64,000 nucleotides of DNA, from assembly GCA_977006965.1 (NCBI GenBank), contig OZ345356.1, positions 2,480,001 through 2,544,000 of the forward strand. Reading direction: 5' to 3'. Source of the DNA: Phymatolithon calcareum (lineage: Eukaryota; Rhodophyta; Florideophyceae; Hapalidiales). Below are positions 10,747-20,113 of this stretch, piece by piece; position 1 is the stretch's first letter; each line of letters opens with the position of its first letter. Position numbers and translations under genes: made by a program. The notes under the pieces were generated by a model. That model was not told the DNA's origin and ran no database searches. It was given only the letters and a program-made list of their open reading frames with translations.

Positions 10747-13187
10747 TCAAGGGATAAAATATACGAGGGAGTTTAGGGAAATTAAAGGTGGTCGACATGT
10801 TGTCAAGGACGGTTCAAAAAATAGCCTATGCAACAATGAGATCGCGAAATCCACTGCCGCTAGAGAAGCGTATCGCGAGCTCACTTGTTTACCTGAAAAC
10901 CTCTCGTAGCTGGCGCAAAACTGAGCGGCCCTGTCATTCTCTCTCTCCACTAGATGGCATCGAAACATGTCGTCTTCGCCCTCGGATTCGTCCAAAAACT
11001 TGAAACTTACAAACAGTGCAGCATGCAGCCCTGGATGTCCCACTGATGACGTAACTTTCTTTCCAACAGATTTGGAAACGAGGCCTCTCCTCTTGCTCCC
11101 AATACACGATAGCATATGTTTCGCGCCACTTCCACGCGCATGAATCAAGCGTCCAATCGTTGCAATTGCCAGAGGTATGCCACAAGAGAGCTCCAGTGCT
11201 CGTTTTCGATTGCCCGCATAACTTTCGCCACATTCCTCTGTAGCACAATCCATTCGTGCTCGTTTCTGAGAACGGGCAAGGCTGTCACTGGAATCATCTT
11301 CAACACGATCGTTTCGATGATAGTCGTACAGCGCCTCCGCGGTTTTCCAGTCGGGACTGTTGGCCTCTTCCAAGTTAAGACGACCAAGGCGAGCATGCTC
11401 CAACCCGGGAGCCTTCGACAAATCATCAGATCTTGTTGACATCACAACCACGCTTCCACGACAAGACGCAATCTCCGACAACACTGCCATCCATTCTTCT
11501 ACATTCGAAAAAGGGCTTTGTTTCCAGACGTTGTCAATCACTAGCAATATGCGGTGCGATGAAAAGAATTCACGTGCAAGGCTCACCGCATCTTCGACGT
11601 CACCTGATTCCCGGATCGTTTCTGCGGTAAGGCGACCAGCGCAGTCTGCAACAATGCTCGCGATTCCTTTCCTGACTTTTGCGTCAGATACGCCTTGATC
11701 GAGTGAGAGCCACAAAACAGCTCCTCAACAGAAATGCTTTCGAGCCTCTGGGTCTATGCACAGGAGCTTGCAAGCGCTAGTCTTGCCGACCCCTCCTTCC
11801 CCACTCACTGATGCGACTGCAACGCGCCGCACCACGTTATTAGCAACTGAACTAATACCCTCTGCAGATACAGCCTCATCACTTTGATATGGGTGTGGAA
11901 GGACACGACTTCTGAGCTGGGAGAGTGTTGTTACAGAAGCTTCACCCAAAAGGCCGTCCTTGAACTTCAGGCCATCCGGAAAATATGAGATAAATTCATC
12001 TGAAACTCCTTTTTGAGCCTCCACTTTTCCAATCCTTACTTGTGTATCTGCAATATCGTGTCTTATCTTGCTTGCATCGTCCTTCAACTCGGCAAAACCC
12101 TTCCCAACTTCCGCAACATCTTCTCCCACTTTAGCAGCTGCATTCAGAGTACAAACAACAAGCAATTGCTTCGTTACAACTTCCACTTTCTCTTCAAGAT
12201 CCTTGATCTCTTTAGCGTTCCAGACGCGCTTCATCCAGCGTTGCAGCAGATACTGTTCCACATTTACGGCAGCGTCCCACGATTCGGAGATGACCTTGAA
12301 AACCTCCTCTACCAACAATTCATTCTGGAACCCGGACTTCAAAATTATGACGAAAAACTCCAAAAGCGCTCGAGAACCATCATGCAGCTTCATTTGCGCA
12401 GCCGCTAGCTTACCCCTGCCTTCACGCTCCTCTTCTATCAACAACACAGCGCTTGCTGTCAATGAAATAAACGCGAATACACTTCCGACTACAGCAATTG
12501 CGCTAAACGGCTGCGCCAAACTCTTCACCTCTTTTGATGCACTAGCTAGCGCTCGCATGAGCCCTGATACCCAGTCGGTCGGTTTTTTGCCAGTCTCAAA
12601 CAATTCCCACAGTCGCTGTGCCCATCGCGCCGTTGATTTCCTCGGCTCATTCTCAAAATTATTGTTGTCAAGTAACCCACGAGCAACGTTGGCGACGGAA
12701 AGATTGAATCCAGCAATCGGCTTGTCCGAACAAATCTCTGCCAAGATATGTTTACGAAGGACGGAGACGGGAGCCACACGTATGCGCAAGGCATTCAGCC
12801 AGTTGTTGCGCTCCTCCACATTCTTTGTAAAAGCACCACACTTTTCTTTCCCTCAGTGATGATGACAGCGTGGTCGACTGAATGACCACCGTAAGGCCTG
12901 ACGCGGTCGGCAACCACAAGTTACATTGGACTGCCCTGCGAAAAGTCTTCCATTCGCTTGAGCTTGAAACAGAGCGCTGCCTCTCCATCGCGAAACGAAC
13001 GCAACGATGACGGCGCGGGTCTCCCAGGCTTCATGGCCAGGAGACGTAAGTCGGACGATAGTGAAACGTAGAACTCGCTCGCCGTCGCATGATTTATTGA
13101 TTTTGACTCGCCATGGGCGGCTCGCATACGAGGAAACGGCGCGGAGGGTGTGGAGCACACGGAAGAGGATGACGGCACGGACGCCAT
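10747..13187 (-). pseudogene. PH-like/NB-ARC gene, copy B, WD40 part lost, broken
   Basis: Related to copies A and D. The likely start is the ATG at 13187 in a good context (caccATGg), giving MASVPSSSSV and a PH-like region with FYVSLSSDLRLL. A TAA at 12921-12923 and a one-base deletion between 12820 and 12850 (frames on either side differ) break the PH-like domain. The coiled coil and NB-ARC then read in one frame (12819 to 10747) except for TGA at 11725-11727, where D has Gly just after KHFC. P-loop GEGGVGKTS, ILLVIDNVW and CGIPLA are present. At about 10848 homology to D stops, inside the region after NB-ARC, and 34 unrelated codons lead to a stop, so the MHD-like motif and the propeller are missing. 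All these lesions recur in copy C. Confidence 0.88.
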
Positions 13188-14396
13188 GGTGGACGGAGGG
13201 GCGAAGAGGGGACGGCTTGCGGCTGGGGGAGATGGTGTGAGCGCGCGGTGACGAGAAGTTGTAGAGGTGCAATGTTTACGGGTCCACGCAGAAGCGTCAC
13301 ATCGGGAAATCAATCGGATCCTTGTTGCATCCGAACATTTTTGAAGTGCAGAAACCTTTCTCAGATGCTGTATAAATTAATTCCACGTTGACATAAAACC
13401 TGTGCGGCTTCCCGCCGCATGGAAGTTACTGTCCTGGATCAACCACAAGGAGAATAATTTCCATCTAAAAGTCACAGGAATAAGTTATACTGATTATAAA
13501 TCAACTGTACAGTAGGTTGGCAATATCATTTTGCAAAAAAGTGAAAATCAAATTCTTAGATCGGCACAAAAAAGAGAATGTGTAATAAAATGAAATTATT
13601 TTCACATTGTCTATTTTCGCTTGATTAATTGACTAATCAATCAGCGCGCTGCGAAATAATCGTCTGATGATGATATTATAGTTTATACCAGAAGTTTCGT
13701 TGATGCTCATTCCTATCATACTTTGATCTCTTCCCAGCACCACTGCCATGACATATGTTCTAACACAACGTTCCTATTCCATACCGCCAATGTTATCGGG
13801 GCGCTGCACAACTACATCGGCCGAAGTTATGCGTCTGGATTGTGCATTGCGGACAACCCATGCGACGAGTCGCTGTTCCTAGCAGCTACTCGTGAGTATC
13901 GATAGGGCAGCATGCTCAAAGCGCCCTGGCTTGCGCTTCAAGATCTTGCTACCGCCGTCACAGTGCTATTGCAAGGTCCTCAGCATTCTCAACGCGACAC
14001 AATGAACAAATTTGTCTGGCGTTATCTCTCTGCTAAGTCTTGTCGCTTAGCGCCGCGTCCCTATCTTCCTCAACCTGCTGTAAAGTTTTCCGCTACCGTG
14101 CCGCATTCTACATAACGCCCTGAATGTCTTGCATGCGTGATTTCGCATTCTTGGTGCTGCTCTCCGCAACCTCGACTCTTCCGCTCAGCGCAAGCGCGCT
14201 GCTCGAAGCGCCATGCACAGTTTCACTGCGCGATTTCTTTGGTGAAGATGGAACAATGCTTGAACAAACCTGGGGTTTTAAATGCAAACTTGGAAAAAGG
14301 GAATACTAGACTCAGCCTTGTCAACATGTGATCAAGGAAATAAATGGTCGGCGTTATTGCCGTAGCAAAAAAAAGCAAAGACTCAAGCCACTGTTT
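13188..14396. other. 5' flank of copy B, no gene supported
   Basis: This holds the upstream region of copy B, an A/T-rich segment (13320-13720) and a stretch from about 13770 to 14330 with short plus-strand frames such as YIGRSYASGLCIADNPCDES. The same bases recur in the second duplication copy (50814-52020), so conservation between them reflects recent duplication, not selection. Confidence 0.4.
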
Positions 14397-14561
14397 TCAA
14401 TCCGCAAAGCTCAAACTCATGGGCGACAGAAGGTGCTCATCATGAGCAAATTGGGGCTTGCAGCAACAAAGGACTGTGATGAACTTGACGGGGGCAGTTC
14501 CAACATTCAAGATGGATGTTTCTTTAAAATCCTGAGCAATAAGGGCCTGTGTAACCTTTAA
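14397..14561 (+). pseudogene. RPL10: RPL10 C-terminal fragment inside duplication copy 1
   Basis: Fifty-four codons ending in TAA at 14559-14561 retain the end of RPL10 in degenerate form: IRKAQTHGRQKVLIMSKLGL, then IQDGCFFKILSNKGLCNL. The copy at 9254-9865 has [12 protein letters not shown]...KWGF and [18 protein letters not shown] at these places. The DNA after the stop also resembles the flank of the other copies. This is an older relic than the 9254 copy. Confidence 0.75.
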
Positions 14562-15982
14562 CCATGTTTGCAATGGGTCATGATAAGAGGACAAGCAGCC
14601 TACAGTGAAGCAGAGACCTGTTAAACTCGCTGCGCGTCGTTGACAAGTAAAATAACACTGCTCATATAAGTTAACTCACCCAAGTAGCACGTTAGACCTT
14701 CCCTCCTTTCAATAAACACGCGTAGAAACATTTGCCACTCATATTTCACGTGTATAGAAACTAGTTTATGCTTCGGCTTGGGAGAAATGCATGTGACGAC
14801 AACAGATTTGATTCTGGAGTTGTCTTTCCACTTGGGAGCAGCAGCTGGCGTACAAGGTGGCAATCCTCCGCACAGACACAGTCGCAAGGACGGCAAACGG
14901 CACGGGACAGGAGAAGATGGGCCACATTTTTAACTCTCCACATCAGCAACACTACAGTCGGGATTATATATTTCACCGAGGTTGGTGAGCAGTGACTCAG
15001 CTTCTTACCATCCCTGCGTTTGTGAAAATCCGTATTGTCAACAAACTTTTTCCGGTTCGCTCCACAAAGACCCGCTCCAAAACTCGTGAAGCAGCCCAGG
15101 CATCATCTGTTGAAGCGCTCGTACAACACGTGAAGGGCCACCAATCCGGCGCACTGCGACAAATGGGAGGACAATACGAGGCATCAGACCCTGCATAACA
15201 GAGACTCGTGGACAAGGAACGTTCAGTCACTCGTCACTTCACACTCATGCGGCACTCATCCACATAGACTGCCGCGGCCTCCGAAAATCTGGGAGAGAGT
15301 GATCACTTGGAGCTTTCGAATAAGATGTCCTGAACAACAGAAAGCTTGCGGAACGTCTGCGTCGCAAAAAACCGTTAGCATGGAAGGCGCCATAGCTGTT
15401 GCATTGCTCCGTAGACTCGAGCACCCAATATGAGGTGACAGTCGACTGTCGAAGCGACGACGCGAAATACATCCGACGCGGCTGTTTATGTGTGGCGGCG
15501 CGCGTGGATACGGCATCCGCAATGGGAGTCAGATTCGCTGAAGGAACAGGAACACATAGGCTTCACGTGGCCATATCTCGGGAAAGGCCGGCGCACACAG
15601 CGAGACTCCTCCTACTCTTGAGTGCAAAAACGGAATTCATTAGCTGCAACATTCGCGCTCCACAGTGGTGATGCTGACCATAAAAGAAGGGAGCGACAAT
15701 TGCTGTACTCGCTAGGGCATGACGGAGCGAGACACTGCATTTGGAAGACGTTCGTTACTTTGACAGAAGCCCACATTTTAGAAAGCACCAGCTGTTGAAT
15801 TCGCTGATTTGAGAATGAATAAAATATTTAGAATGACACATTTCCATTGGTATAAAGGCTCAAATGTTTGGACATTTCATGACTTCTCCAGGTTGGTACA
15901 TTACAGTGGTCATCGCGTCGGAGGAGATGCTGATTTCGTCTGGAAGAGAATGATCAATTCGAATTAAAATATTTTGAAAAAG
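14562..15982. repeat. Anonymous repeat sequence downstream of the RPL10 fragment
   Basis: No gene is supported. About 15065-15370 (from aaaactcgtgaagcagcccagg to aaaaaaccg) is a member of a dispersed family with diverged relatives at 52690-52995, 55110-55395 and, more weakly, 57930-58150. The shared text includes ctgcgacaaatgggaggac and gagagagtgatcac. Short frames in it differ between family members. Confidence 0.5.
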
Positions 15983-16763
15983 AATAGAATGATAAGAATG
16001 ACACTTTTCAATTGGTTTAAAATTCAAAATACTTTTATTTTTGTGCAAATGCACCATCCCATGGTGGTCCTCTCTTCGAAATGGATACGCGGGAACAAGC
16101 CGGAGCTTCTCGGAGACAAAGATGGACTGTTGGATTGCCATAGAAGAAAAGACAAGAACCAAGTGCTCATTTTTTGGGTTTCGTTCCCGCTCGACCGCAC
16201 TTGTCATGTTTGCTATGTATGGATAATCTCCGTATTCCAATATTGCGTTGTATCGGCCCATCTAGCCAGCAACGTCGAAGTTTCCTTCGGACCAAACGGC
16301 GGAAGGTACTGAAAAGTTACAGGAACAATTACAAACGTTGGTGTTATTCAATCTGTAGTCTTCAATGCGGCTGATCGCTAGAAACTTTCCTGCGGACGAG
16401 GTGAGAACTTGGTATCACCGGCAACGCCGCAGCGACACACATGCAGCCTCCACCGCATAACTCTCTTTTTCCGTCAACGTTTTGTTTCTATTTTGACCCT
16501 AGCATCACATGGTCGTCTTAAACCCCCTCCCCTCGCAAAGCAGAACTGGGCGGCGCGGCATGACGTTCCGCGCAAGTCGTCGCAGCGTCTTTCCTCACTT
16601 TTTTCCGTACGTTGTTTTTCTCGCGGCGTCTACACTGCTCCGGCTACACCCCACCCCACTGTGGCTGGAACCACTAAACGTCTCCTTGTGGACATTGTTT
16701 GTGGCGGGCGGCAGCCCAGTCGTCGCAGATGTGGTGCCAATGACGCGCGCAAAGATAATGTCA
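15983..16763. repeat. 781-bp dispersed module, copy 2
   Basis: Near-identical to 2013-2793. Its first 220 bp forms the right end of the segmental duplication, and the rest continues beyond that end, so module and duplication overlap. After tca at 16763 it continues into about 150 bp (tgtgtttgtggggttcggg onward) not present at the other copy. Confidence 0.8.
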
Positions 16764-17282
16764 CTGTGTTTGTGGGGTTCGGGTATCAAAAATTGGGTGC
16801 GGCAGGCGGGAAAACAAACTTTGAAGCGGGTATTGAAGAACGCGTCGATACGACGGGCGTTAGCGAGCGGCAAGATAGTGAATGACATTATAGGCTGCGC
16901 GCGACACTAGGAACCCAAATTTTTCGGTCCATCGCACATGTTGCTTGTGATGGCATTACCGATTAGACGGCTAAGCGAAGCAATGTCATGCGATATGAAA
17001 GGACCAGTTGTTGGTGGATGGAAAGCGGGGGACATGTGACTTTCACATCGGTTCACATTGATAGTATATTGAGACAGGACCACAAGAGATAGAGGAACTA
17101 GAGGAGTGCAATGCAGTCTTGTGCCCTTTGAACTCTTTATATTTTAACATTCTTCATGCTTCATATCAGGTCTGATTACATTTCCATGCACGTCCGAGCT
17201 TGCTTTCCTTTTTTGCACTTTTTTGTGTATTTACATTGGTCCGCCTCACAACCGCCCAACAGTGTGGGCAATCGCTCACACT
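16764..17282. other. Left flank of the recombinase element
   Basis: No gene is supported; a short plus-strand frame around 16770-16910 is Lys/Arg-rich. From about 17227 to 17282 the sequence matches 3147-3202 and 59307-59362, the flank just 3' of NB-ARC copies A and D. At 17283 that match ends and the inverted repeat of the element begins. Confidence 0.55.
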
Positions 17283-17345
17283 CTTGTCAACCGGCTGAGG
17301 GGGTAGACATCGGCTTCATCTTGCAACTGATTGCTTCTATGTCAT
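17283..17345 (+). repeat. Left terminal inverted repeat of the YR element
   Basis: 63 bp starting cttgtcaaccggctgag, reverse-complementary to 19927-19989 with a single mismatch. Its inner end runs into a palindrome at 17339-17360. Confidence 0.9.
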
Positions 17346-17485
17346 CCCTAGGGATGACATAGAATATTGATTGCTCTATGTTAGGACACTCGTACGAAAT
17401 CCTTATTTTCCACTTGTCTCCCTCGCAATTTCGAAGTCATTTCCACTGAAGACATAGAGTCTGATGTCATCCCTAGGGATGACAT
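17339..17485. repeat. Two identical 22-bp palindromes (17339-17360, 17464-17485)
   Basis: Each is a perfect palindrome centred on cctagg with arms atgtcatccct. They lie 125 bp apart just inside the left end of the YR element. A variant half (atgtcatccct) recurs beyond the right end near 20086. Candidate recombinase binding sites or hairpin formers. Confidence 0.8.
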
Positions 17486-17512
17486 ATAGGGCAAGACAAA
17501 ATACTATTTTTT

Positions 17513-17746
17513 GAGTATGTTCTAAGGGTGTCCCCGGTCTCTCAGGAAGAGCTGGGAATCAATTTTCTTCATTGAAAAAACAAGCTGGTTTCCAATCATG
17601 CTCTCGAGGCATCAATCACTCTCAGATCTGAGTATGTTCTAAGGGTACACCTGGTCTCTCAGGAAGAGCTGGGAATCAATATTCTTCATTGAGAAGACAG
17701 GTTGGTTTCCAATTATTCCCTCCAGGCACCAATCACTCTCAGATAA
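17513..17746. repeat. 117-bp tandem repeat, two units
   Basis: Units 17513-17629 and 17630-17746 both begin gagtatgttctaagggt and carry ggtctctcaggaagagctgg. They are about 90 percent alike by eye and abut exactly. They sit between the left end and the recombinase stop codon, in the 3' untranslated part of the element. Confidence 0.85.
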
Positions 17747-17933
17747 TTAGCTTCGAATCTCGACTTTTCTTTAGTTGAATATCATTCCCTTCGTGGTCAT
17801 GTGGCACAGGTGTCCTCGGCGGAGCATCATCAATCACAAGAGCGTGTTCGGCAACCGGAGTTGTAAACAATATTGCAATCTATTTTTATTAAAACTAGAT
17901 CGATGAGCATGAAGTTACCGATTCATCTGGAGG

Positions 17934-19742
17934 TCATTTGCAAGTATCAGGGTTCTTAATTGGATGGTTATTAATGGCAACACTAATAGTGCTTCCGGAA
18001 ACGTCGCGCAAGGTGGTGAGAAAACTAAGAGAAGAGCTTCCAGTTGCAGACATATGGCGCGCCGCCTCAAGGTTTTCCGGAGTACCATGAATCGATGGAG
18101 TAGGAGCCAGGGAAGTGCGCAAGCGGAGACTCTCTTTGTGCGTCTCAGCACCAATCGCCTCATGTTTAGCCTTCTTCAGATTCCCCGGTAGCTGGCAAGG
18201 TGGTTCTTCCAGGAATATGTCTCGCTGCTGCTGCTGTCCCTCGTCTCCATCTAAATTTTGATAGTTCTGAAGGCTGCGAGGATCGCGGTGCCCCGTTCGC
18301 ATGCTCACTGACGAGTCAGCGTGTCCCGATGCAAGGAGTAGAGATGTTACAGTTGCGCGGATTCCGTGTGTGACCATTCCCCCCTTCGGACCGGATCCTT
18401 TGATCCCAACTTCATTGCAAACATTGCCGACAATCCTTCCAAATGAGTTCTTCCCAAGATGCTGCTTCTTAAAGAATTTTGAAAACTTTGTAGCACGCGG
18501 GTTTACACCAAGAAAAAACCGATCACTGCCACAATCGATCGCACGACGCACACTCAGGTAATCATCGATGTCTTGGTACAAGTTTAAGATACCACCCAGC
18601 GCTGTGCGTTTCCAAACTAAAATTTGCGTGGGTTTGTCGCGCACAGCGCGCATACCGCCCCGATTAGTCTTAGAAGCCCCTGCTCTGCTTCCGATAACTG
18701 CAGAAATGCGATAAACCCATTCACCACGGATCTTCTCCTTGGTAAACTGCCGTGTGAGGAGAAGGGCGAGGGAGGTTGGGCGCATTGCGGTGACCAGCGC
18801 AACGTCGAAAACGAGCCTGTTGAGGAAGCCGATTGGGGTTTCTCGGGAAAGAGCAGACGACGAGTAAAGTAGCACAAGATCTTCGTGTGACAAAATATTA
18901 TGGCTCTCTGTGAAGGCCCCTCGGGCTTGCTGATCGGAAAGCTTGTTGTCGATCACAGCTACAAGACCCAGGCTCGGGCAATTGAAAATCGGACCACTTA
19001 GCAGCTTCAGATTGTAACCCCACTTGTCCGCAAAATATCGTTGGATGCCGAGAACGTACCCCTTCATCGTCGACGGTTTCACTTCCTTGTCTGTCTTATC
19101 GCTTCTATAATTCACTACAAACTCGATCAGGTGATAGCGCACTCTTCTTAGCTGGTCCTCCGTCCAGTTGGTCCATCCCTGGGGTAAGAATGTTTTAAAC
19201 CCATCAAAGAACAGAATCAGTCGCGCCATCTCAAACTTGCGCTCCAAACTAGACTCTTCTCCGTTCCGGCACAAAAAGCGCGCGAGGGCGCGCATGGAGT
19301 ACTCGTTGCTCTTTTCTGTGTTGTCGGGAACACGAACACCCAAGAATCGCTCCGCCTCTTTTGTGTGGTGCATAGGCGGTTCTAGTGTGATGTTCAGCGT
19401 ACGTGTCTCTGCGACTTCTGCGGACGGTGCGAATGCAGGTGGCGCAAAGTCTGGGACCGGATTTGCCCTCAGCGCTGGGTGCGGGGCGGAAGCATTCCCT
19501 GGATTTGACGGCGAGATTGGAGCTACGAGTGCCGCGTGCCCCGGCCCTGCCGCCAGTGAGCTTTGAGGGGTTCGTGTACGCGGGAGCAGCGGGATCGTAG
19601 GCTCTTGTGGCTTAGGAGGCGCGAAGGTGGACGCTGACGGGCGGAAGGAACCATTCTCCGCTTCAATGTCCGACCATTCGGAGTCAATAATCTGGTCTAG
19701 GAGAGCTCCGGTCGCTGAAAGATCGTGGGTTGTTTTCTCCAT
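17934..19742 (-). CDS. Tyrosine recombinase (Crypton/DIRS-like)
   Basis: 602 residues from the first ATG in frame (19742) to the stop at 17934; a short upstream extension has no ATG. Residues 30-125 are Pro/Ala-rich and probably disordered. A helical core-binding region (about 150-290) precedes the catalytic domain (about 290-500). The catalytic set is visible: Arg321 in VTAMRPTSLALL, His459 and Arg462 in THGIRAT, His485 in RTGHRDPRSL, and the nucleophile Tyr494 in LQNYQ. This R..HxxR..H..Y set is diagnostic of tyrosine recombinases, which cut and rejoin DNA through a 3'-phosphotyrosine. The last 100 residues are low in recognisable motifs. All catalytic residues are present and the frame is undamaged, so the protein may be active. 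It is the only protein gene between the terminal inverted repeats. Confidence 0.9.
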   Translation of the reverse strand: MEKTTHDLSATGALLDQIIDSEWSDIEAENGSFRPSASTFAPPKPQEPTIPLLPRTRTPQSSLAAGPGHAALVAPISPSNPGNASAPHPALRANPVPDFAPPAFAPSAEVAETRTLNITLEPPMHHTKEAERFLGVRVPDNTEKSNEYSMRALARFLCRNGEESSLERKFEMARLILFFDGFKTFLPQGWTNWTEDQLRRVRYHLIEFVVNYRSDKTDKEVKPSTMKGYVLGIQRYFADKWGYNLKLLSGPIFNCPSLGLVAVIDNKLSDQQARGAFTESHNILSHEDLVLLYSSSALSRETPIGFLNRLVFDVALVTAMRPTSLALLLTRQFTKEKIRGEWVYRISAVIGSRAGASKTNRGGMRAVRDKPTQILVWKRTALGGILNLYQDIDDYLSVRRAIDCGSDRFFLGVNPRATKFSKFFKKQHLGKNSFGRIVGNVCNEVGIKGSGPKGGMVTHGIRATVTSLLLASGHADSSVSMRTGHRDPRSLQNYQNLDGDEGQQQQRDIFLEEPPCQLPGNLKKAKHEAIGAETHKESLRLRTSLAPTPSIHGTPENLEAARHMSATGSSSLSFLTTLRDVSGSTISVAINNHPIKNPDTCK

Positions 19743-19830
19743 AGCGTCAAGGTAGACACTGTTCTGGTTTGTCAACTACATAACTTGGCTCCGAGGGAGT
19801 AATGCCGCAGCGCTGTACGGATGTGAGGAG

Positions 19831-19989
19831 TTGTCAACCGGCTGAGGGGACAGACATCTGCTATCTCTTGCAACTGATGTGAAGAGTCATGGCCCCTCAG
19901 AAGTGTACGGCATTACGTGAGGAGTTATGACATAGAAGCAATCAGTTGCAAGAGGAAGCCGATGTCTACCCCCTCAGCCGGTTGACAAG
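19831..19989. repeat. Right terminal inverted repeat and its internal inverted partner
   Basis: 19927-19989 is the right terminal repeat. 19831-19879 carries a shorter, diverged copy in the same orientation as the left end (ttgtcaaccggctgagggg, then cagacatc and ttgcaactgat). The two can pair as a hairpin with stems of about 45 bp and a loop of about 65 bases. The left end has no equivalent, so the element is asymmetric. Confidence 0.8.
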
Positions 19990-19992
19990 CGT

Positions 19993-20113
19993 GTTGTGCA
20001 CCGTACTCTCGGGATGAAAATCGCCCTCAGGCCATGATATTCGGACCTCGGCTGCGCCTCGGTTGAATATCATGCCCTCGGGCTCATGTCATCCCTCGCA
20101 GCCGGTGCACAAC
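19993..20113. repeat. Nested palindrome next to the right end of the YR element
   Basis: Outer arms gttgtgcacc (19993-20002) and ggtgcacaac (20104-20113) enclose inner arms catgatattc (20033-20042) and gaatatcatg (20065-20074). Part of the inner sequence (gttgaatatca) also occurs inside the element near 17775. It may be the true end of a longer element or the trace of an earlier insertion. Confidence 0.7.

Larger units (their letters stand above)
10625..16202. repeat. Segmental duplication, copy 1 (5.58 kb, partner 48253-53820)
   Basis: Starting at ttgattagtttggg (10625) and ending at ccgcactt (16202), this block matches 48253-53820 in the same orientation with scattered substitutions and small indels. 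It contains NB-ARC copy B, its 5' flank, an RPL10 3' fragment and several anonymous repeats. Identity runs through coding and non-coding sequence alike, so DNA was copied as one piece. The centres are about 37.6 kb apart. The match to the module at 2013 starts inside the right end and continues past it. Confidence 0.93.
17283..19989. mobile_element. Tyrosine-recombinase transposon with 63-bp terminal inverted repeats
   Basis: A 2,707-bp unit bounded by 17283-17345 and 19927-19989, which are reverse complements over 63 bp with one mismatch. Outer ends read cttgtcaaccgg and ccggttgacaag. It encodes one protein, a tyrosine recombinase on the minus strand. There is no reverse transcriptase, RNase H or DDE transposase, so it is not a complete DIRS element or a cut-and-paste transposon. 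The single-recombinase content is Crypton-like, but Cryptons typically lack terminal inverted repeats. Inside the left end are two 22-bp palindromes and a 117-bp tandem pair; inside the right end is an extra inverted copy of the terminal sequence. The left flank resembles known NB-ARC flank sequence but the right flank does not continue it, so I cannot show a clean empty site or target duplication. Confidence 0.75.

Noticed and set aside
17283-19989. Bacterial or phage integrase contamination
   Set aside because: The protein has a long Pro/Ala-rich N-terminus and lies inside inverted repeats next to sequence shared with the eukaryotic receptor loci.
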